64,000 nt of DNA from Kribbella flavida DSM 17836 (GCF_000024345.1 NC_013729.1:124001-188000), one strand, 5' to 3'; shown: positions 1-9,293, numbered from the stretch's first letter. The notes: a model not told the origin generated them from the letters alone. A program made the numbers and translations.

Positions 1-583
1 AGCCGCACTCGATCACGTGACCGGCGACGACCGCGCCCGCCAGTTCGTCGTACTGGTCGCGTTGCCAGCCGTGGTGGGCGGCGGCGGGCCCGACGATCAC
101 CGACGCGTCGGTGACCCGGCCGGTGACGACGACGTCGGCGCCTTCGCGCAGTGCCTCGGCGATGCCCCAGGCGCCGAGGTAGGCGTTCGCGGTGAGTGGG
201 CTGCCGAAACCGAGCTCCGCGGCGCGATCCAGCAGGTCGTCGCCTTCGACGTACGCGATGCGGGGGTGCAGCCCGAGGGTGCCGGCGAGCTGCTGAATCG
301 CCTCGGCGAGGCCGGCGGGGTTGAGGCCGCCGGCGTTGCTGACCACCTTGACGCCGCGGTCGAGCGCTTCGCCGAGGCCGGTCTCCAGCTGCTTGAGAAA
401 GGTCCGGGCGTAGCCGAGCGAGGAGTCCTTCAAGCGGTCGCGGCCGAGAATCAGCATGGTCAGCTCGGCCAGGTAGTCGCCGGTGACGTAGTCGAGCGGA
501 CCGCCGGTCACCATCTCGTGGAACGCGCTGAACCGGTCGCCGTAGAACCCCGACGCGTTCCCGATCCGTACCGGTGCCGTCAC
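1..583 (-). CDS. AtuA-family (DUF1446) protein, 3' part outside the window
   Basis: The gene starts at a GTG (583-581) preceded by GGGAAG and runs off the left edge, leaving about 194 residues. The N-terminus reads VTAPVRIGNASGFYGDR, followed by VVSNAGGLNPAGLAEAI and GADVVVTGRVTDASV. These are the conserved N-terminal blocks of the DUF1446/AtuA family, named from acyclic terpene utilisation in Pseudomonas. The exact reaction in actinobacteria is not established. It lies 34 bp downstream of a TIGR03084-family gene on the same strand, a pairing I recall from other actinobacterial genomes and usually near acyl-CoA carboxylase genes. A role in branched or isoprenoid acyl-CoA breakdown is inferred from the family and the neighbour only. 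Confidence 0.85.
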   Translation of the reverse strand, partial: MTAPVRIGNASGFYGDRFSAFHEMVTGGPLDYVTGDYLAELTMLILGRDRLKDSSLGYARTFLKQLETGLGEALDRGVKVVSNAGGLNPAGLAEAIQQLAGTLGLHPRIAYVEGDDLLDRAAELGFGSPLTANAYLGAWGIAEALREGADVVVTGRVTDASVIVGPAAAHHGWQRDQYDELAGAVVAGHVIECG

Positions 584-617
584 TGCAGCTCTTCCCTTCG
601 CCGCGCCGTCGTCCCGC

Positions 618-1406
618 TCAGCCGAACTGCCCCGCGGTCCGCCCCTTGCCCGGCAGGCCCGCGAACGCCTGGATGATGCCCAGCCACTCCTCCGCGTCGG
701 CGCCGACCGCCTCGACGGCCAGGTCGTCGCGGTGCCGTCGCTGGGTCGCCAGCAGACAGAAGTCGAGCGCCGGTCCGGTGACCCGCTGCTCGGCGCTCTC
801 GTCGCCGTAGCTCCAGATCTGGCCGTCCGGTCCGGTCAGTTCCACGTGGAACGGCGCCGCCGGCGGCTTCCGGTCGTGCAGCAGGTACGAGAAGTCCCGC
901 GCCCGCACCGCCAAGTGCGCGACGTGCCGCAGCCGGGTGGACGGCTGCCGTGTGACGCCCAGCCCGTCGACGACGTCCTGACCGTGCGCCCAGGTCTCCA
1001 TCAACCGGGCGGTCGCCATCGACACCGGACTCATCGGCGGCCCGAACCACGGCACCTTCTGCCCGGCCGGCACCTGCTTCAACGCCTCGGCCAGCTCGGC
1101 CCGGGTCTCCCGCCAGTACGGCAGCAACTCCTCGGCCGGCAACGCGGCACCCTCAGCCGCGCCTCGATCGACGTGCCCGGCCGGATCGGCCGCGGCGTGG
1201 TCCAGGACCGCCTGGAATGCGTCCGGATCGGTCACCGCCCGCAACGCGGCCTCGTCGGTCCATGCCAGATGGGCGATCTGGTGCGCGACGGTCCAGCCCT
1301 CGGCCGGTGTCGGCGTCGCCCACCCGTCGGCCGCCAGCCCTCCGACCAGCATGTCCAGCTCAGTGCTCTCGGCCCACAGATCAGCCAGTACTTCGTCCAG
1401 TTGCAC
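618..1406 (-). CDS. TIGR03084 family protein (DinB/MDMPI-like fold)
   Basis: I place the start at GTG 1406 ([14 protein letters not shown]), with AGGGAG about 8 bases upstream. A longer frame reaches 1472 but enters an AT-rich promoter-like stretch. The 262-residue protein has the N-terminal mycothiol-dependent maleylpyruvate isomerase-like helical bundle ([18 protein letters not shown]) and a central block [22 protein letters not shown]. The His residues in HQIAHLAW and WAHGQD are the likely metal ligands of this fold. It is followed at 34 bp by the AtuA-family gene and probably shares its transcript. Function is unknown beyond the fold and the conserved pairing. Confidence 0.85.
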   Translation of the reverse strand: MQLDEVLADLWAESTELDMLVGGLAADGWATPTPAEGWTVAHQIAHLAWTDEAALRAVTDPDAFQAVLDHAAADPAGHVDRGAAEGAALPAEELLPYWRETRAELAEALKQVPAGQKVPWFGPPMSPVSMATARLMETWAHGQDVVDGLGVTRQPSTRLRHVAHLAVRARDFSYLLHDRKPPAAPFHVELTGPDGQIWSYGDESAEQRVTGPALDFCLLATQRRHRDDLAVEAVGADAEEWLGIIQAFAGLPGKGRTAGQFG

Positions 1407-1499
1407 GCGCGGACTCCCTGCGATCAGCAGCTCAGTGCGTCCGAGCGTCCCATCCGCACGAAAAAGAATCAAGAGCGCTTGTTTTTATCATGCCTGAGC

Positions 1500-1537
1500 T
1501 TGACTATCTGTTTAACGCATAGAAATATCTACGATAT
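1500..1537 (+). promoter_or_regulatory. Putative promoter of a leaderless HEPN/MNT operon
   Basis: An unusually AT-rich patch holds a TTGACT -35-like hexamer at 1500-1505 and an AAATAT -10-like stretch at about 1523-1528, with 17-bp spacing. The ATG at 1536 is only a few bases further on and has no Shine-Dalgarno sequence, so a leaderless mRNA is likely. ATATC-TAC-GATAT (1525-1537) is a short inverted repeat over the start site and could be an autoregulatory operator. This last point is inference. Confidence 0.4.
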
Positions 1538-2126
1538 GGTTAGCGCTGCGCCACCGCTGTTGCCGATTTTCCGGTCAGATGCGCAGGCCCGGATCCTGAG
1601 CTGGTTGCTGCTCGTCCCTGAGCGCGAGCAGCCGATCGCCACCCTCGTTCCGGTTGCGGGTGTCGCGCAGTCGAACGTCCTGCGCGAGGTCAACCGCTTG
1701 GTTTCCGCCGGCTTGCTCACAGAGCGTCGGGCAGGCCCTACCCGGCTGGTCTCCGCCAATCGGAGCAGCCCGTACTTCGAGCCGTTGGTGCAGCTTCTCG
1801 GCCGGGCCTTCGGTCCGGCGAGCCTCGTCCCGGAGGAACTGGAACAAGTCCCCGGCGTCGAGCGGGCAGTGATCGCAGGCTCCTGGGCGCGACGCTTCCA
1901 TGGGGAGCCGGGACCGCCGCCGAACGATGTCGACGTCGTGGTGGTCGGCGAACCGGACCGCAGGCGGCTCCGCCGAGCCAATGCTCGACTGGAGGAACGC
2001 TTGGGAACTCCGGTGCAAGTCACTGTCGTCACGTCCGAGGAGTGGGACAGCCAGTCCTCTGGATTTCTTCAGGAGGTGCGGACGCGCCCACACTTGACGG
2101 TCATCGACAACACTCTGGGGGAGTGA
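1536..2126 (+). CDS. HTH-nucleotidyltransferase protein, MNT-type antitoxin candidate
   Basis: This 196-residue protein has two parts. Residues 1-85 form a winged helix (PIATLVPVAGVAQSNVLREV, then LLTERRAGPTRLVSAN). Residues about 105-190 form a minimal nucleotidyltransferase with GSWARRFHGEPGPPPNDVDVVVVG, the GS-x(n)-DxD signature of pol-beta-type NTases. The ATG at 1536 has no ribosome binding site but sits just after a promoter-like sequence. The next gene, six bases downstream, encodes a HEPN protein, so this is most likely the MNT half of a HEPN/MNT toxin-antitoxin pair. In characterised pairs the MNT protein neutralises the HEPN RNase by AMP transfer. The fused HTH suggests it also represses its own operon. 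It could instead be a stand-alone regulator. Confidence 0.75.
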   Translation: MVSAAPPLLPIFRSDAQARILSWLLLVPEREQPIATLVPVAGVAQSNVLREVNRLVSAGLLTERRAGPTRLVSANRSSPYFEPLVQLLGRAFGPASLVPEELEQVPGVERAVIAGSWARRFHGEPGPPPNDVDVVVVGEPDRRRLRRANARLEERLGTPVQVTVVTSEEWDSQSSGFLQEVRTRPHLTVIDNTLGE

Positions 2127-2132
2127 CGACCA

Positions 2133-2600
2133 GTGAATGCTGCGGCCGCGAGAGCATCGCTCGCCACCTTGATCGGCGAGGACTCGCTCGAGCGGATGCC
2201 AGTCGATCGAGACGTGGTCGGCAACCTTCTCCGTCAAGCAGGAAACCATCTGCGAACTGCTGGTGCGGGACTGGAGGCTGATGATCCCGAAGGCGCTTTT
2301 CAGCTCGCCTACGATGCCTGCCGCAAGGCGTGCCTGGCGCTGGTGATGGCCACTGGTCTTCGTCCGAAGGGGCAGTCGGCGCATGTCATCACTTTCGAGG
2401 CGGCTGCGGCGGTCGCCGCCACCTTTGGTGCTCAGCGCGTTGTCATCGAGGCTGCGGACCTGCGATTCGTCCGGCATGGCGCCGAGTACCGGGCCGAGGC
2501 GGTCGGCCAGGCCGATGTTCGGGATGCGATCTCCATCGGTGCGGAGCTGGTCGAAGCGCTGACAGTTGCTGTGGACAAGATCCTCCGGTCCCAGCCCTGA
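2133..2600 (+). CDS. HEPN-domain protein, probable RNase toxin of the HEPN/MNT pair
   Basis: This 155-residue, mostly helical protein starts at GTG 2133, six bases after the NTase stop, with GGGGGAG as ribosome binding site. The core reads FQLAYDACRKACLALVMATG, then LRPKGQSAH. The Arg and His of LRPKGQSAH fit the R-x(4-6)-H catalytic motif of HEPN ribonucleases. Tight coupling to an HTH-NTase gene and the AT-rich promoter are what one expects of a mobile toxin-antitoxin module. The target RNA cannot be told from sequence. HEPN proteins lacking RNase activity also exist, but the intact motif argues against that here. Confidence 0.75.
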   Translation: MNAAAARASLATLIGEDSLERMPVDRDVVGNLLRQAGNHLRTAGAGLEADDPEGAFQLAYDACRKACLALVMATGLRPKGQSAHVITFEAAAAVAATFGAQRVVIEAADLRFVRHGAEYRAEAVGQADVRDAISIGAELVEALTVAVDKILRSQP

Positions 2601-2647
2601 TCCCGAGGCAGGCCGGAAGTTGAATGGTCACGGAAAGTAGGTGATCG

Positions 2648-3331
2648 GTGACCCGACTGCCTATCGTGAGCGGCATGGATTTCGGGAGGCCGATCGGGAC
2701 CGTCGTGCCGTCGCTGGACGGGGCCGTTCTGCAGGTCCTCGCCGGCGCCGACCGCGGGCTGTCCGGGCGGCAGGTGCACGGACTCGCCGGCGTCGGCAGC
2801 GTGGCGGGCGTTCGGCTGGTGCTGCAGCGACTGACGTCGACCGGCCTGGTGCAGGTGACCGAGGCGGGCAACTCGCTGCTGTACACGCTCAACCGTCAGC
2901 ACCTCGCCGCACAGGCCGTCGAGCTGCTCGCCGACCTGCGCACGACCTTCGTGGCCGCGCTGCGCGCCGAGCTCTCCACCTGGACCCTGCCGCCCGTGCA
3001 CGCCAGCCTGTACGGCGCGGCGGTGCGCGGTGACGGCGATCTGGGCAGCGACGTCGACCTGCTGCTGATCCGGCCCGATCACGTGGCCGTCGACGACCCG
3101 CTCTGGGAGCGCCAGGCCGCGGACCTGCTGCAGACGGTTGTCGACATGACCGGCAACCCGGCCCAGTTCCACGAGCTCGACCTGGCCGAGCTCGCCCTGC
3201 ACGTGACCACGGGCGAGCCGATCGTCGGCCAGTGGCGCGACGAAGCCGTCGGCGTGCACGGCCCGGACCTGACCACGTTGCTCAGCCGGGTGCACGCGAC
3301 CCGCGAGCTGCTCTGCACCACCGCCGGCTGA
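2648..3331 (+). CDS. Winged-helix nucleotidyltransferase-domain protein
   Basis: This 227-residue protein begins at GTG 2648 with GGAAAGTAGG upstream. An ATG at 2675 is a weaker alternative. Residues about 20-85 form a winged helix (GRQVHGLAGVGSVAGVRLVLQRL). Residues 115-150 carry GAAVRGDGDLGSDVDLLLI, an NTase GS/DxD-type motif in which the usual GS is GA. The architecture matches the gene at 1536, but no HEPN gene follows. It starts 47 bp after the HEPN stop on the same strand and may be part of that locus or an independent regulator. Substrate and role are unknown. Confidence 0.65.
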   Translation: MTRLPIVSGMDFGRPIGTVVPSLDGAVLQVLAGADRGLSGRQVHGLAGVGSVAGVRLVLQRLTSTGLVQVTEAGNSLLYTLNRQHLAAQAVELLADLRTTFVAALRAELSTWTLPPVHASLYGAAVRGDGDLGSDVDLLLIRPDHVAVDDPLWERQAADLLQTVVDMTGNPAQFHELDLAELALHVTTGEPIVGQWRDEAVGVHGPDLTTLLSRVHATRELLCTTAG

Positions 3332-3725
3332 CCTGGCCGGCGAGTGGTTGTCTTCAGCAACGAATCAAACAACTGACCGGTCCTTGCGGCTAGCAGGCGG
3401 GGGGCGTCCGGGCACGCTGCGTAGTCGTCGCGGGGTTTATACGCGGGATCCGGCCCGGAGCCCTTGCACAGAGCGTGGTCGACTGCCACAGTCGGCCTGA
3501 GGATCCGGGGGGCGGATCTTGTGGGGTGGGTTCTCGGTCACTGGGGGGTGACGGGCTTTGTCGTGGTCGACGACGTCGTTGACGAACGTCACGCGGAGGG
3601 TGGGACAGGCTCGGCCTGTCGCGGTCCGCGGCAGCAGGGATCCCATCACGCCTCACCTCCACGGACTCCATCGCGGGGCCGGCCTTCGCCGGATCGCGTC
3701 CGTCTCTTCGAACACTGGTTGGTGA
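3332..3725. other. 394-bp non-coding gap upstream of the giant PKD protein gene
   Basis: No convincing gene is visible. The stretch holds a short hairpin GACAGGC-TCG-GCCTGTC (3604-3620) and a second CCGGC/GCCGG stem near 3681-3694, so the 3' part could fold into a structured leader. I recognise no known riboswitch consensus. Two nearby GTG codons (3726 and 3732) compete as the start of the downstream gene. Confidence 0.4.
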
Positions 3726-6700
3726 GTGACTGTGTCCGAGCTCTTCGATCGAAACGTCCGCGGCCGGAGCCGTGCGCTGCACGCCCTGCTCGTCGTGCTG
3801 GTGGCCCTGGTGCCGGCGCTGGGGGCGACGGTGGTTCTCGCCCCGTCGGCGTCCGCGGCACCGGGGGAGATTTCGTTCGTCGGTGGCACCAGTACCAGCG
3901 GTGCCCGGACCAGTCACGTCGTCCGGGTGCCCGCGAACGCCCAGGCGGGCGACCTGCTGGTGCTGCACCTCACCGTCAACGCGACCGTCGGCACGCTCAC
4001 CGACTCGTTGGCCGGCTGGACGTTGCTGCGGTCGCGGGACGGCAACGGTGTCCGGGGCCGGTTGTGGACCAAGACGGCCACCGCGGCCGACGTCAACGCG
4101 AACGTTGCCGTGAGCACCAGTGACACGCTGAAGTCGGTGATCGGCGTCGCGGCGTACCGCAGTACGGGCAATGCGGCGGTGTCCGCCTCGGCGGTCGGCG
4201 GCAGCGACCTCTCCGGCAGCAGCCACACCACCCCGTCCGTACCGGTGGCCCTCGCGGGCTCCTGGCTGGTGAACATCTGGTCCGAGAAGTCCTCGGTCGA
4301 CCTGACCTGGACGCTGCCGGCCGGTTCCACCGCGCGCTCGAACGCGGCCGCGATCGGCACCGGCAAGGTCAGCGCGGTGCTCGCCGACTCGGCCGGCGCC
4401 GTGCCGACCGGTACCGCGGCGGGCCGGACGGCGACCACCAGTGCGGCCACGTCCCGCTCGATGCTGTTCTCGCTCGTGCTGAGCCCGGGCGAGGTCGCGG
4501 CACCGGTGAACCAGCCGCCGGTGGCGGCTTTCGTCTCCAGCTGCAACGGGCTGGTCTGCGGGTTCGACGCCTCGTCGTCGACCGATCCGGACGGCGACAC
4601 GCTCTCGTACGCCTGGAACTTCGGCGACGGCCAGACCGGCACCGGGGTCAACCCGAACCACACCTACGCCGGCGACGGCCCGCGGACCGTGACGCTGACC
4701 GTCGGCGACGGCACGCTGACCGACACCGAGACCAGCCAGGTCAGCCCGGTCGGCACGGTCAGCCAGGGCGAGATCTCCGCCGTCGGTGCGGCCAGCACCG
4801 CCGGCAACCGCTCCTCGCACACGGTCCGGGTCCCGGCCGGCGTGCGCGTCCAGGACCGGCTGCTGCTGTTCCTGGTGACGAACTCGACCACCGGCACCGT
4901 CACCGACGCCGTGCCGGGCTGGACGCTGATCCAGACCCGTGACGGCAACGGCGTTCGCGGCCGCGCCTGGACGAAGACCGCGACCGCCTCCGACGCCGGC
5001 AGCGACGTGACCGTCAGCGGCAGCGAGCTGTCGAAGTCGGTCCTCAGCGTCGCGGCCTACCGCAGTACCGGCGTCGCCGCGGTGTCGGCGTCGGCTGTCC
5101 GGGGCGTCGACACCTCCGCGTCGAGTCACGCGACGCCGGCCGTACCAGTTGCCAAGGGCAACTCCTGGCTGGTGAACGTCTGGGGCGAGAAGTCCTCGGT
5201 CGTGCAGAGCTGGACGCTGCCCGGCACGGCGACCTCCCGGACGACCGCCGCCAGTACCGGGACCGGCAAGGTGAGTGCCGTGGTCGCCGACTCGGGCGCC
5301 GGCATCCCGATCGGGACCGCGACGGCCAGGACGGCGACGACCAGCTCGGCCGCGTCCCGGTCGGTGATGTTCTCGGTGGTTCTGGACCCGGGCCCGGACG
5401 CCGGCGCGACGAACGAAGCGCCGATCCCGGACTTCACCACCGGGTGTGCCTCGATGACCTGCGAGTTCGACGCGAACCGCTCGTTCGATCCCGACGGCGA
5501 CCCGCTGACCTACACCTGGGACTTCGGCGACGGCCGAACGGGCACCGGCGACAACCCGAGCCACACCTACGGCACCACCGGCAGCCGCACGGTGACGCTG
5601 ACCGTCAGCGACGGCACGCACAGCGCCCAGAAGACGGGCGTCGCGGTGGCGGCCGCCCAGCCGCCGGGCCCGGGCCACGGCGACCGGATCGTGCCGGACG
5701 TCCCGCGGACCAATTTCCCGTTGATCAGCACCGGTGAGATCTGGGACATCGAGGTCGTCGGCAACCGCGTGTACGTCGCGGGCGGCTTCACCTCGCTGCG
5801 CAACAACGCCAGCGGCAACACCACCACCGTCAACCAGTCCCAGCTCGCGGCGTTCAGCCTGAGCACCGGCCTGATCGACACCACCTTCCGGCCGGTGATC
5901 GGCAACGGCGGCGTGGAGGCGGTCGAGGCCTCTCCGGACGGCACGAAGCTGTACATCGCCGGCAACTTCGGCACCGTGAACGGCCTGACCCGCAAGGGCA
6001 TCGCGCGCATCGATCCGGTCACCGGCGCGCCGGTCAGCGGCTTCGTCGCCGACGCGAACGCCAAGCCGCAGGAGCTCGCGGTGACCAACTCCACCGTGTA
6101 CGTCGGCGGCCGGTTCACCGCGATCAACGGCGCCCCGCGCGGCGCGCTCGCCGCGCTCGACGGCACCACCGGCGCGGTCCGGACCGACTTCGTCAACGAC
6201 GTCAGTGGCGGCATCGGCGCCAACGGCGACTTCACCGTGCAGCGCCTCAAGCTCAGCCCGGACCTGGGCCGCCTGCTCGTCGTGCACACCGGCCGGCAGA
6301 TCAACGGCCAGGACCGGTACGGCGTGGCGCTGATCAACGCCCGGACCCAGAAGCTGCTGCCCTGGCGGACCCGGCTGTGGGACGACAACCTGCAGTTCGT
6401 CGGCGGCATCCAGCGGATCTACGGCGGCGACATCTCGCCCGACGGCACGTACTTCGCGGTCACCAGCGGCTCCGGTGGCGACCGCCCGCCGATCAACGAC
6501 ACCGTCGTCGCCTACCCGATGGAGGGCGGCGACCACGTCCAGCCGCTGTGGATCTCCCGGCTCTTCGACAGCGTCTACTCGATCGCCATCGCCGAGAAGG
6601 CCGTCTACGTCGGCGGCCACTTCGCCTGGCAGGAGTCCCCGACCTCACCGCAACCCTGGCCGGGTCTGACCGACCAGGGCTACGGCACCGGCCAGGGCCT

Positions 6701-9251
6701 GTCCGGCTACGGCCTCGGCGACGCCGTCGTACGGCGTGAGCACCTCGGCGCGCTGAACCCGGCCGACGGAACGGCGATCGACGGGTTCAACCCGGGCTCG
6801 AACTCGTTCGAGGGCGACAAGCACCTCGAGCTGACGCCGCGCGGCCTGTTCGTCGGCGGCGACGGGCAGACCAAGGGCGAGTACAACGTCGGCCGGGTCG
6901 CGTTCTTCGACTTCACCTCGGTCGCGGCACCGAACGGGGTGGAGACGGCGATCACCGACCCGATCGAGGGCCGGATCAAGCCGGTGGACGAGCAGTTCCA
7001 GGTCTCCGGCACCGCCTCGGCCGCCAGCGGGGTGCAGCGGGTGCAGGTGGAGATCATGGACCGCAGCAGCCGCCGGTACCTCAACGACGACCTGACCACC
7101 TGGGGAACCACCACGCCGAACACGATCAACGCCACCCTGGCGTCGCCGAACGCGACCTCGACCACCTGGTCGCTGCCGCTGACGATGACGCAGAACCGGG
7201 TGCTGACCGCGACGGCCCGGACGGTCGCCGGCAACAGCACGCAGGACCCGACCAAGGCGACCAAGAAGTTCGAGACGTTCGGGCTCGCGGACGAGACGCC
7301 GAACACCAGCGTCACCGGGCCGGCCCAGAGCGTGGTCAACTCGTTCACCTACACGATCACCGGATCGGCCACCGACGACCTCGGCGTGAACTCGGTCGGG
7401 CTCACGCTGCGGGACCTGAGCAACAACCGCTACCTGCAGAACGACGGCACGGTCTCGGCGACCGGCAACACGTTCCGCATCACGCCGGACGTCGTCGGTG
7501 CGACCAGCACCACCTGGTCGCACGAGGTGACGGTCCCGTACGAGGGTGAGTGGCAGGCGCAGGCCCGGGCCACCGACACGTCCGGGCAGTCGGACCTGGA
7601 CACCGCCGACCGGACCTGGATCGTGACGGAGAGCGGGCTACCGCCGACGGTCTCGATCAGCTCGCCGGTGACGATGGTCCCGCCGACGACGGTGCAGCCC
7701 GTGGTGGTCACGCCGGGACAGCCGATCACCTTCGCCGGCTCGGCGAACGACGAGCAGGCCCTGCAGAACGTCGAGATCTCGCTCCGCAACAGCACCACCC
7801 GCGAGAACCTGGCCGCCGACGGGACCTGGGGCGTGGACGCGATCGCCGGCTGGTACCGGGTCGCGCCGCAGAACCTCAACCAGGCCGGCTACAACTGGTC
7901 CTACACGACACCGTTCAACCTCAAGCCGGGAACGTACAGCTTCTCGGTCCGTGCCACCGACCAGCTCGGCCTGACCACCTCGAGCTCGAACCAGGGCCGG
8001 CTGACCCTGAGCGCGCAGATCCCGGGTGACGCGCCGCCGGACGGCCGGCTGGCCGTCACCGGCACGGTCACCGGCGGCCAGGTCCTGCACCTCGACCTGA
8101 CCGGCACCGCGACCGACGACGTCGGCGTGGCCGAGATCCGGGTGTCGCTGGAGGACCAGGACACCAACCGCTACCTGCAGCCGAACGGGTCGATGGCGGC
8201 CAACTTCGCGACGCTGCCGGTCACCTTGGCGACGCCGAACGGCACCAGTACGACCTGGACCCTGCCGGTCGACCTGCCCACGCAGGGGGACTGGGCGGTG
8301 ACGGCGTTCGCGTACGACACGGCGGGCCAGCAGGACACCTCGACCAGCGGCGCGACCGCGCGGTACCGGATCTATCCCGGCGACAACCCGCCCACGCTGA
8401 ACGAGGCGCTGCTGACCCCGAACGAGGGCAACGAGTTCACCGACGGCAAGATCTTCGTGACCGGCCGGGCCGAGGACGACCAGGCGATGCAACGGGTCGA
8501 GATCGGCATCGTCAACGCAGCCGGCCAGTACCTGAGCTCGTCGGGCGCCTTCACCAGCACGACGGCCAGCTGGCGCACGGCGTTCCTCACCAGCCCGGGC
8601 ACACCGGGGTCGAACTTCTCCTACACCAGCCCGGTGATCCCGCCGGGGGCCTACACCGTGCGGGTCCGGGCGATCGACCAGCACGACCAGGTCACGCCGG
8701 TGCCGTCCGAGCGGCACGTCACCGTGGTCCACCCGCCGGGCAACCTGCCGCCGGTGCCGAGCTTCACGATCTCGTGCAACCAGAACGTCTGCACCTACGA
8801 CGCTCGTGGCTCGACGGACGAGAGCCCCACGACCCTCACGTACTCCTGGAACTTCGGCAACGGCACCGGGTCCGGCCCGCTGCCGACCAGGACCTACACC
8901 AGCGCCAACACCTACACGGTGGTGCTCACCGCGAAGGACGAGTGGGGCGCGACAGCGACCGCCACGCAGACGGTGACGATCACCGAACCGGCCGGCAACG
9001 CCGCGCCCGTGCCGGTGATCAACCAGCCGGCCTGCTCCGGGCTGAGCTGCAACATCTCCGGCGTCGGGTCGGCCGACCCGAACACCGGGGACACCTTCAC
9101 CTATCTGTGGGACTTCGGTGACGGGACCCCGACCAGCACCGCGTCGGCCATGTCCCACGTGTTCCCGGCCGCGGGCACCTACACCGTCAGCCTGACCACC
9201 ACCGACGGGTGGGGCAAGGCGGCCACGGTCACCCGGCAGATCACCGTCTGA
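3726..9251 (+). CDS. Giant secreted PKD / beta-propeller / Ig-like repeat protein
   Basis: This 1841-residue exported protein starts at GTG 3726 (or 3732) with a Sec signal (LLVVLVALVPALG, then ASAAPGE). Residues 46-260 and 349-560 are two copies of one module; both read WTL-x-RDGNGVRGR-x-WTKTAT and end before a PKD domain. PKD domains lie near 262-345, 562-645, 1672-1755 and 1759-1841 (DPDGD, WNFGDG and WDFGDG motifs). Residues 652-1068 form a propeller-like region with repeated VYVAGGFT/VYVGGRFT blades. Residues 1075-1665 are several Ig-like modules repeating the pattern SATDDLGV, NRYLQ, TSTTW. No LPXTG or membrane anchor is visible, so release or non-covalent wall binding is likely. A polysaccharide-binding or adhesive role is inferred; no catalytic domain is recognised. 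Confidence 0.8.
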   Translation: MTVSELFDRNVRGRSRALHALLVVLVALVPALGATVVLAPSASAAPGEISFVGGTSTSGARTSHVVRVPANAQAGDLLVLHLTVNATVGTLTDSLAGWTLLRSRDGNGVRGRLWTKTATAADVNANVAVSTSDTLKSVIGVAAYRSTGNAAVSASAVGGSDLSGSSHTTPSVPVALAGSWLVNIWSEKSSVDLTWTLPAGSTARSNAAAIGTGKVSAVLADSAGAVPTGTAAGRTATTSAATSRSMLFSLVLSPGEVAAPVNQPPVAAFVSSCNGLVCGFDASSSTDPDGDTLSYAWNFGDGQTGTGVNPNHTYAGDGPRTVTLTVGDGTLTDTETSQVSPVGTVSQGEISAVGAASTAGNRSSHTVRVPAGVRVQDRLLLFLVTNSTTGTVTDAVPGWTLIQTRDGNGVRGRAWTKTATASDAGSDVTVSGSELSKSVLSVAAYRSTGVAAVSASAVRGVDTSASSHATPAVPVAKGNSWLVNVWGEKSSVVQSWTLPGTATSRTTAASTGTGKVSAVVADSGAGIPIGTATARTATTSSAASRSVMFSVVLDPGPDAGATNEAPIPDFTTGCASMTCEFDANRSFDPDGDPLTYTWDFGDGRTGTGDNPSHTYGTTGSRTVTLTVSDGTHSAQKTGVAVAAAQPPGPGHGDRIVPDVPRTNFPLISTGEIWDIEVVGNRVYVAGGFTSLRNNASGNTTTVNQSQLAAFSLSTGLIDTTFRPVIGNGGVEAVEASPDGTKLYIAGNFGTVNGLTRKGIARIDPVTGAPVSGFVADANAKPQELAVTNSTVYVGGRFTAINGAPRGALAALDGTTGAVRTDFVNDVSGGIGANGDFTVQRLKLSPDLGRLLVVHTGRQINGQDRYGVALINARTQKLLPWRTRLWDDNLQFVGGIQRIYGGDISPDGTYFAVTSGSGGDRPPINDTVVAYPMEGGDHVQPLWISRLFDSVYSIAIAEKAVYVGGHFAWQESPTSPQPWPGLTDQGYGTGQGLSGYGLGDAVVRREHLGALNPADGTAIDGFNPGSNSFEGDKHLELTPRGLFVGGDGQTKGEYNVGRVAFFDFTSVAAPNGVETAITDPIEGRIKPVDEQFQVSGTASAASGVQRVQVEIMDRSSRRYLNDDLTTWGTTTPNTINATLASPNATSTTWSLPLTMTQNRVLTATARTVAGNSTQDPTKATKKFETFGLADETPNTSVTGPAQSVVNSFTYTITGSATDDLGVNSVGLTLRDLSNNRYLQNDGTVSATGNTFRITPDVVGATSTTWSHEVTVPYEGEWQAQARATDTSGQSDLDTADRTWIVTESGLPPTVSISSPVTMVPPTTVQPVVVTPGQPITFAGSANDEQALQNVEISLRNSTTRENLAADGTWGVDAIAGWYRVAPQNLNQAGYNWSYTTPFNLKPGTYSFSVRATDQLGLTTSSSNQGRLTLSAQIPGDAPPDGRLAVTGTVTGGQVLHLDLTGTATDDVGVAEIRVSLEDQDTNRYLQPNGSMAANFATLPVTLATPNGTSTTWTLPVDLPTQGDWAVTAFAYDTAGQQDTSTSGATARYRIYPGDNPPTLNEALLTPNEGNEFTDGKIFVTGRAEDDQAMQRVEIGIVNAAGQYLSSSGAFTSTTASWRTAFLTSPGTPGSNFSYTSPVIPPGAYTVRVRAIDQHDQVTPVPSERHVTVVHPPGNLPPVPSFTISCNQNVCTYDARGSTDESPTTLTYSWNFGNGTGSGPLPTRTYTSANTYTVVLTAKDEWGATATATQTVTITEPAGNAAPVPVINQPACSGLSCNISGVGSADPNTGDTFTYLWDFGDGTPTSTASAMSHVFPAAGTYTVSLTTTDGWGKAATVTRQITV

Positions 9252-9258
9252 CTCCGCC

Positions 9259-9293
9259 GGAAGGGGCGCCGCACACACCGCGGCGCCCCTTCC
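9259..9293 (+). terminator. Strong hairpin terminator after the PKD protein gene
   Basis: A perfect 14-bp stem (GGAAGGGGCGCCGC paired with GCGGCGCCCCTTCC) with the 7-base loop ACACACC starts 8 bases after the TGA. No U-tract follows, as is usual for actinobacterial hairpin terminators. It insulates the sialic acid operon promoter downstream. Confidence 0.75.

Noticed and set aside
3332..3725. Cyclic-di-GMP or cyclic-di-AMP riboswitch before the surface protein gene
   Set aside because: The conserved core words of these riboswitches are not present; only simple hairpins are visible.
3390..6620. A 1076-codon open frame on the minus strand opposite the giant PKD protein gene
   Set aside because: It is the antisense shadow of a GC-rich coding region. 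Its translation is Arg/Gly/Asp/Val-rich low complexity, with no domain, and the plus strand has a signal peptide and clear PKD repeats.
7638..9278. A 546-codon minus-strand frame in the 3' half of the PKD protein gene
   Set aside because: Antisense artefact with Arg/Gly/Val/Asp-rich composition; no ribosome binding site or homology features.
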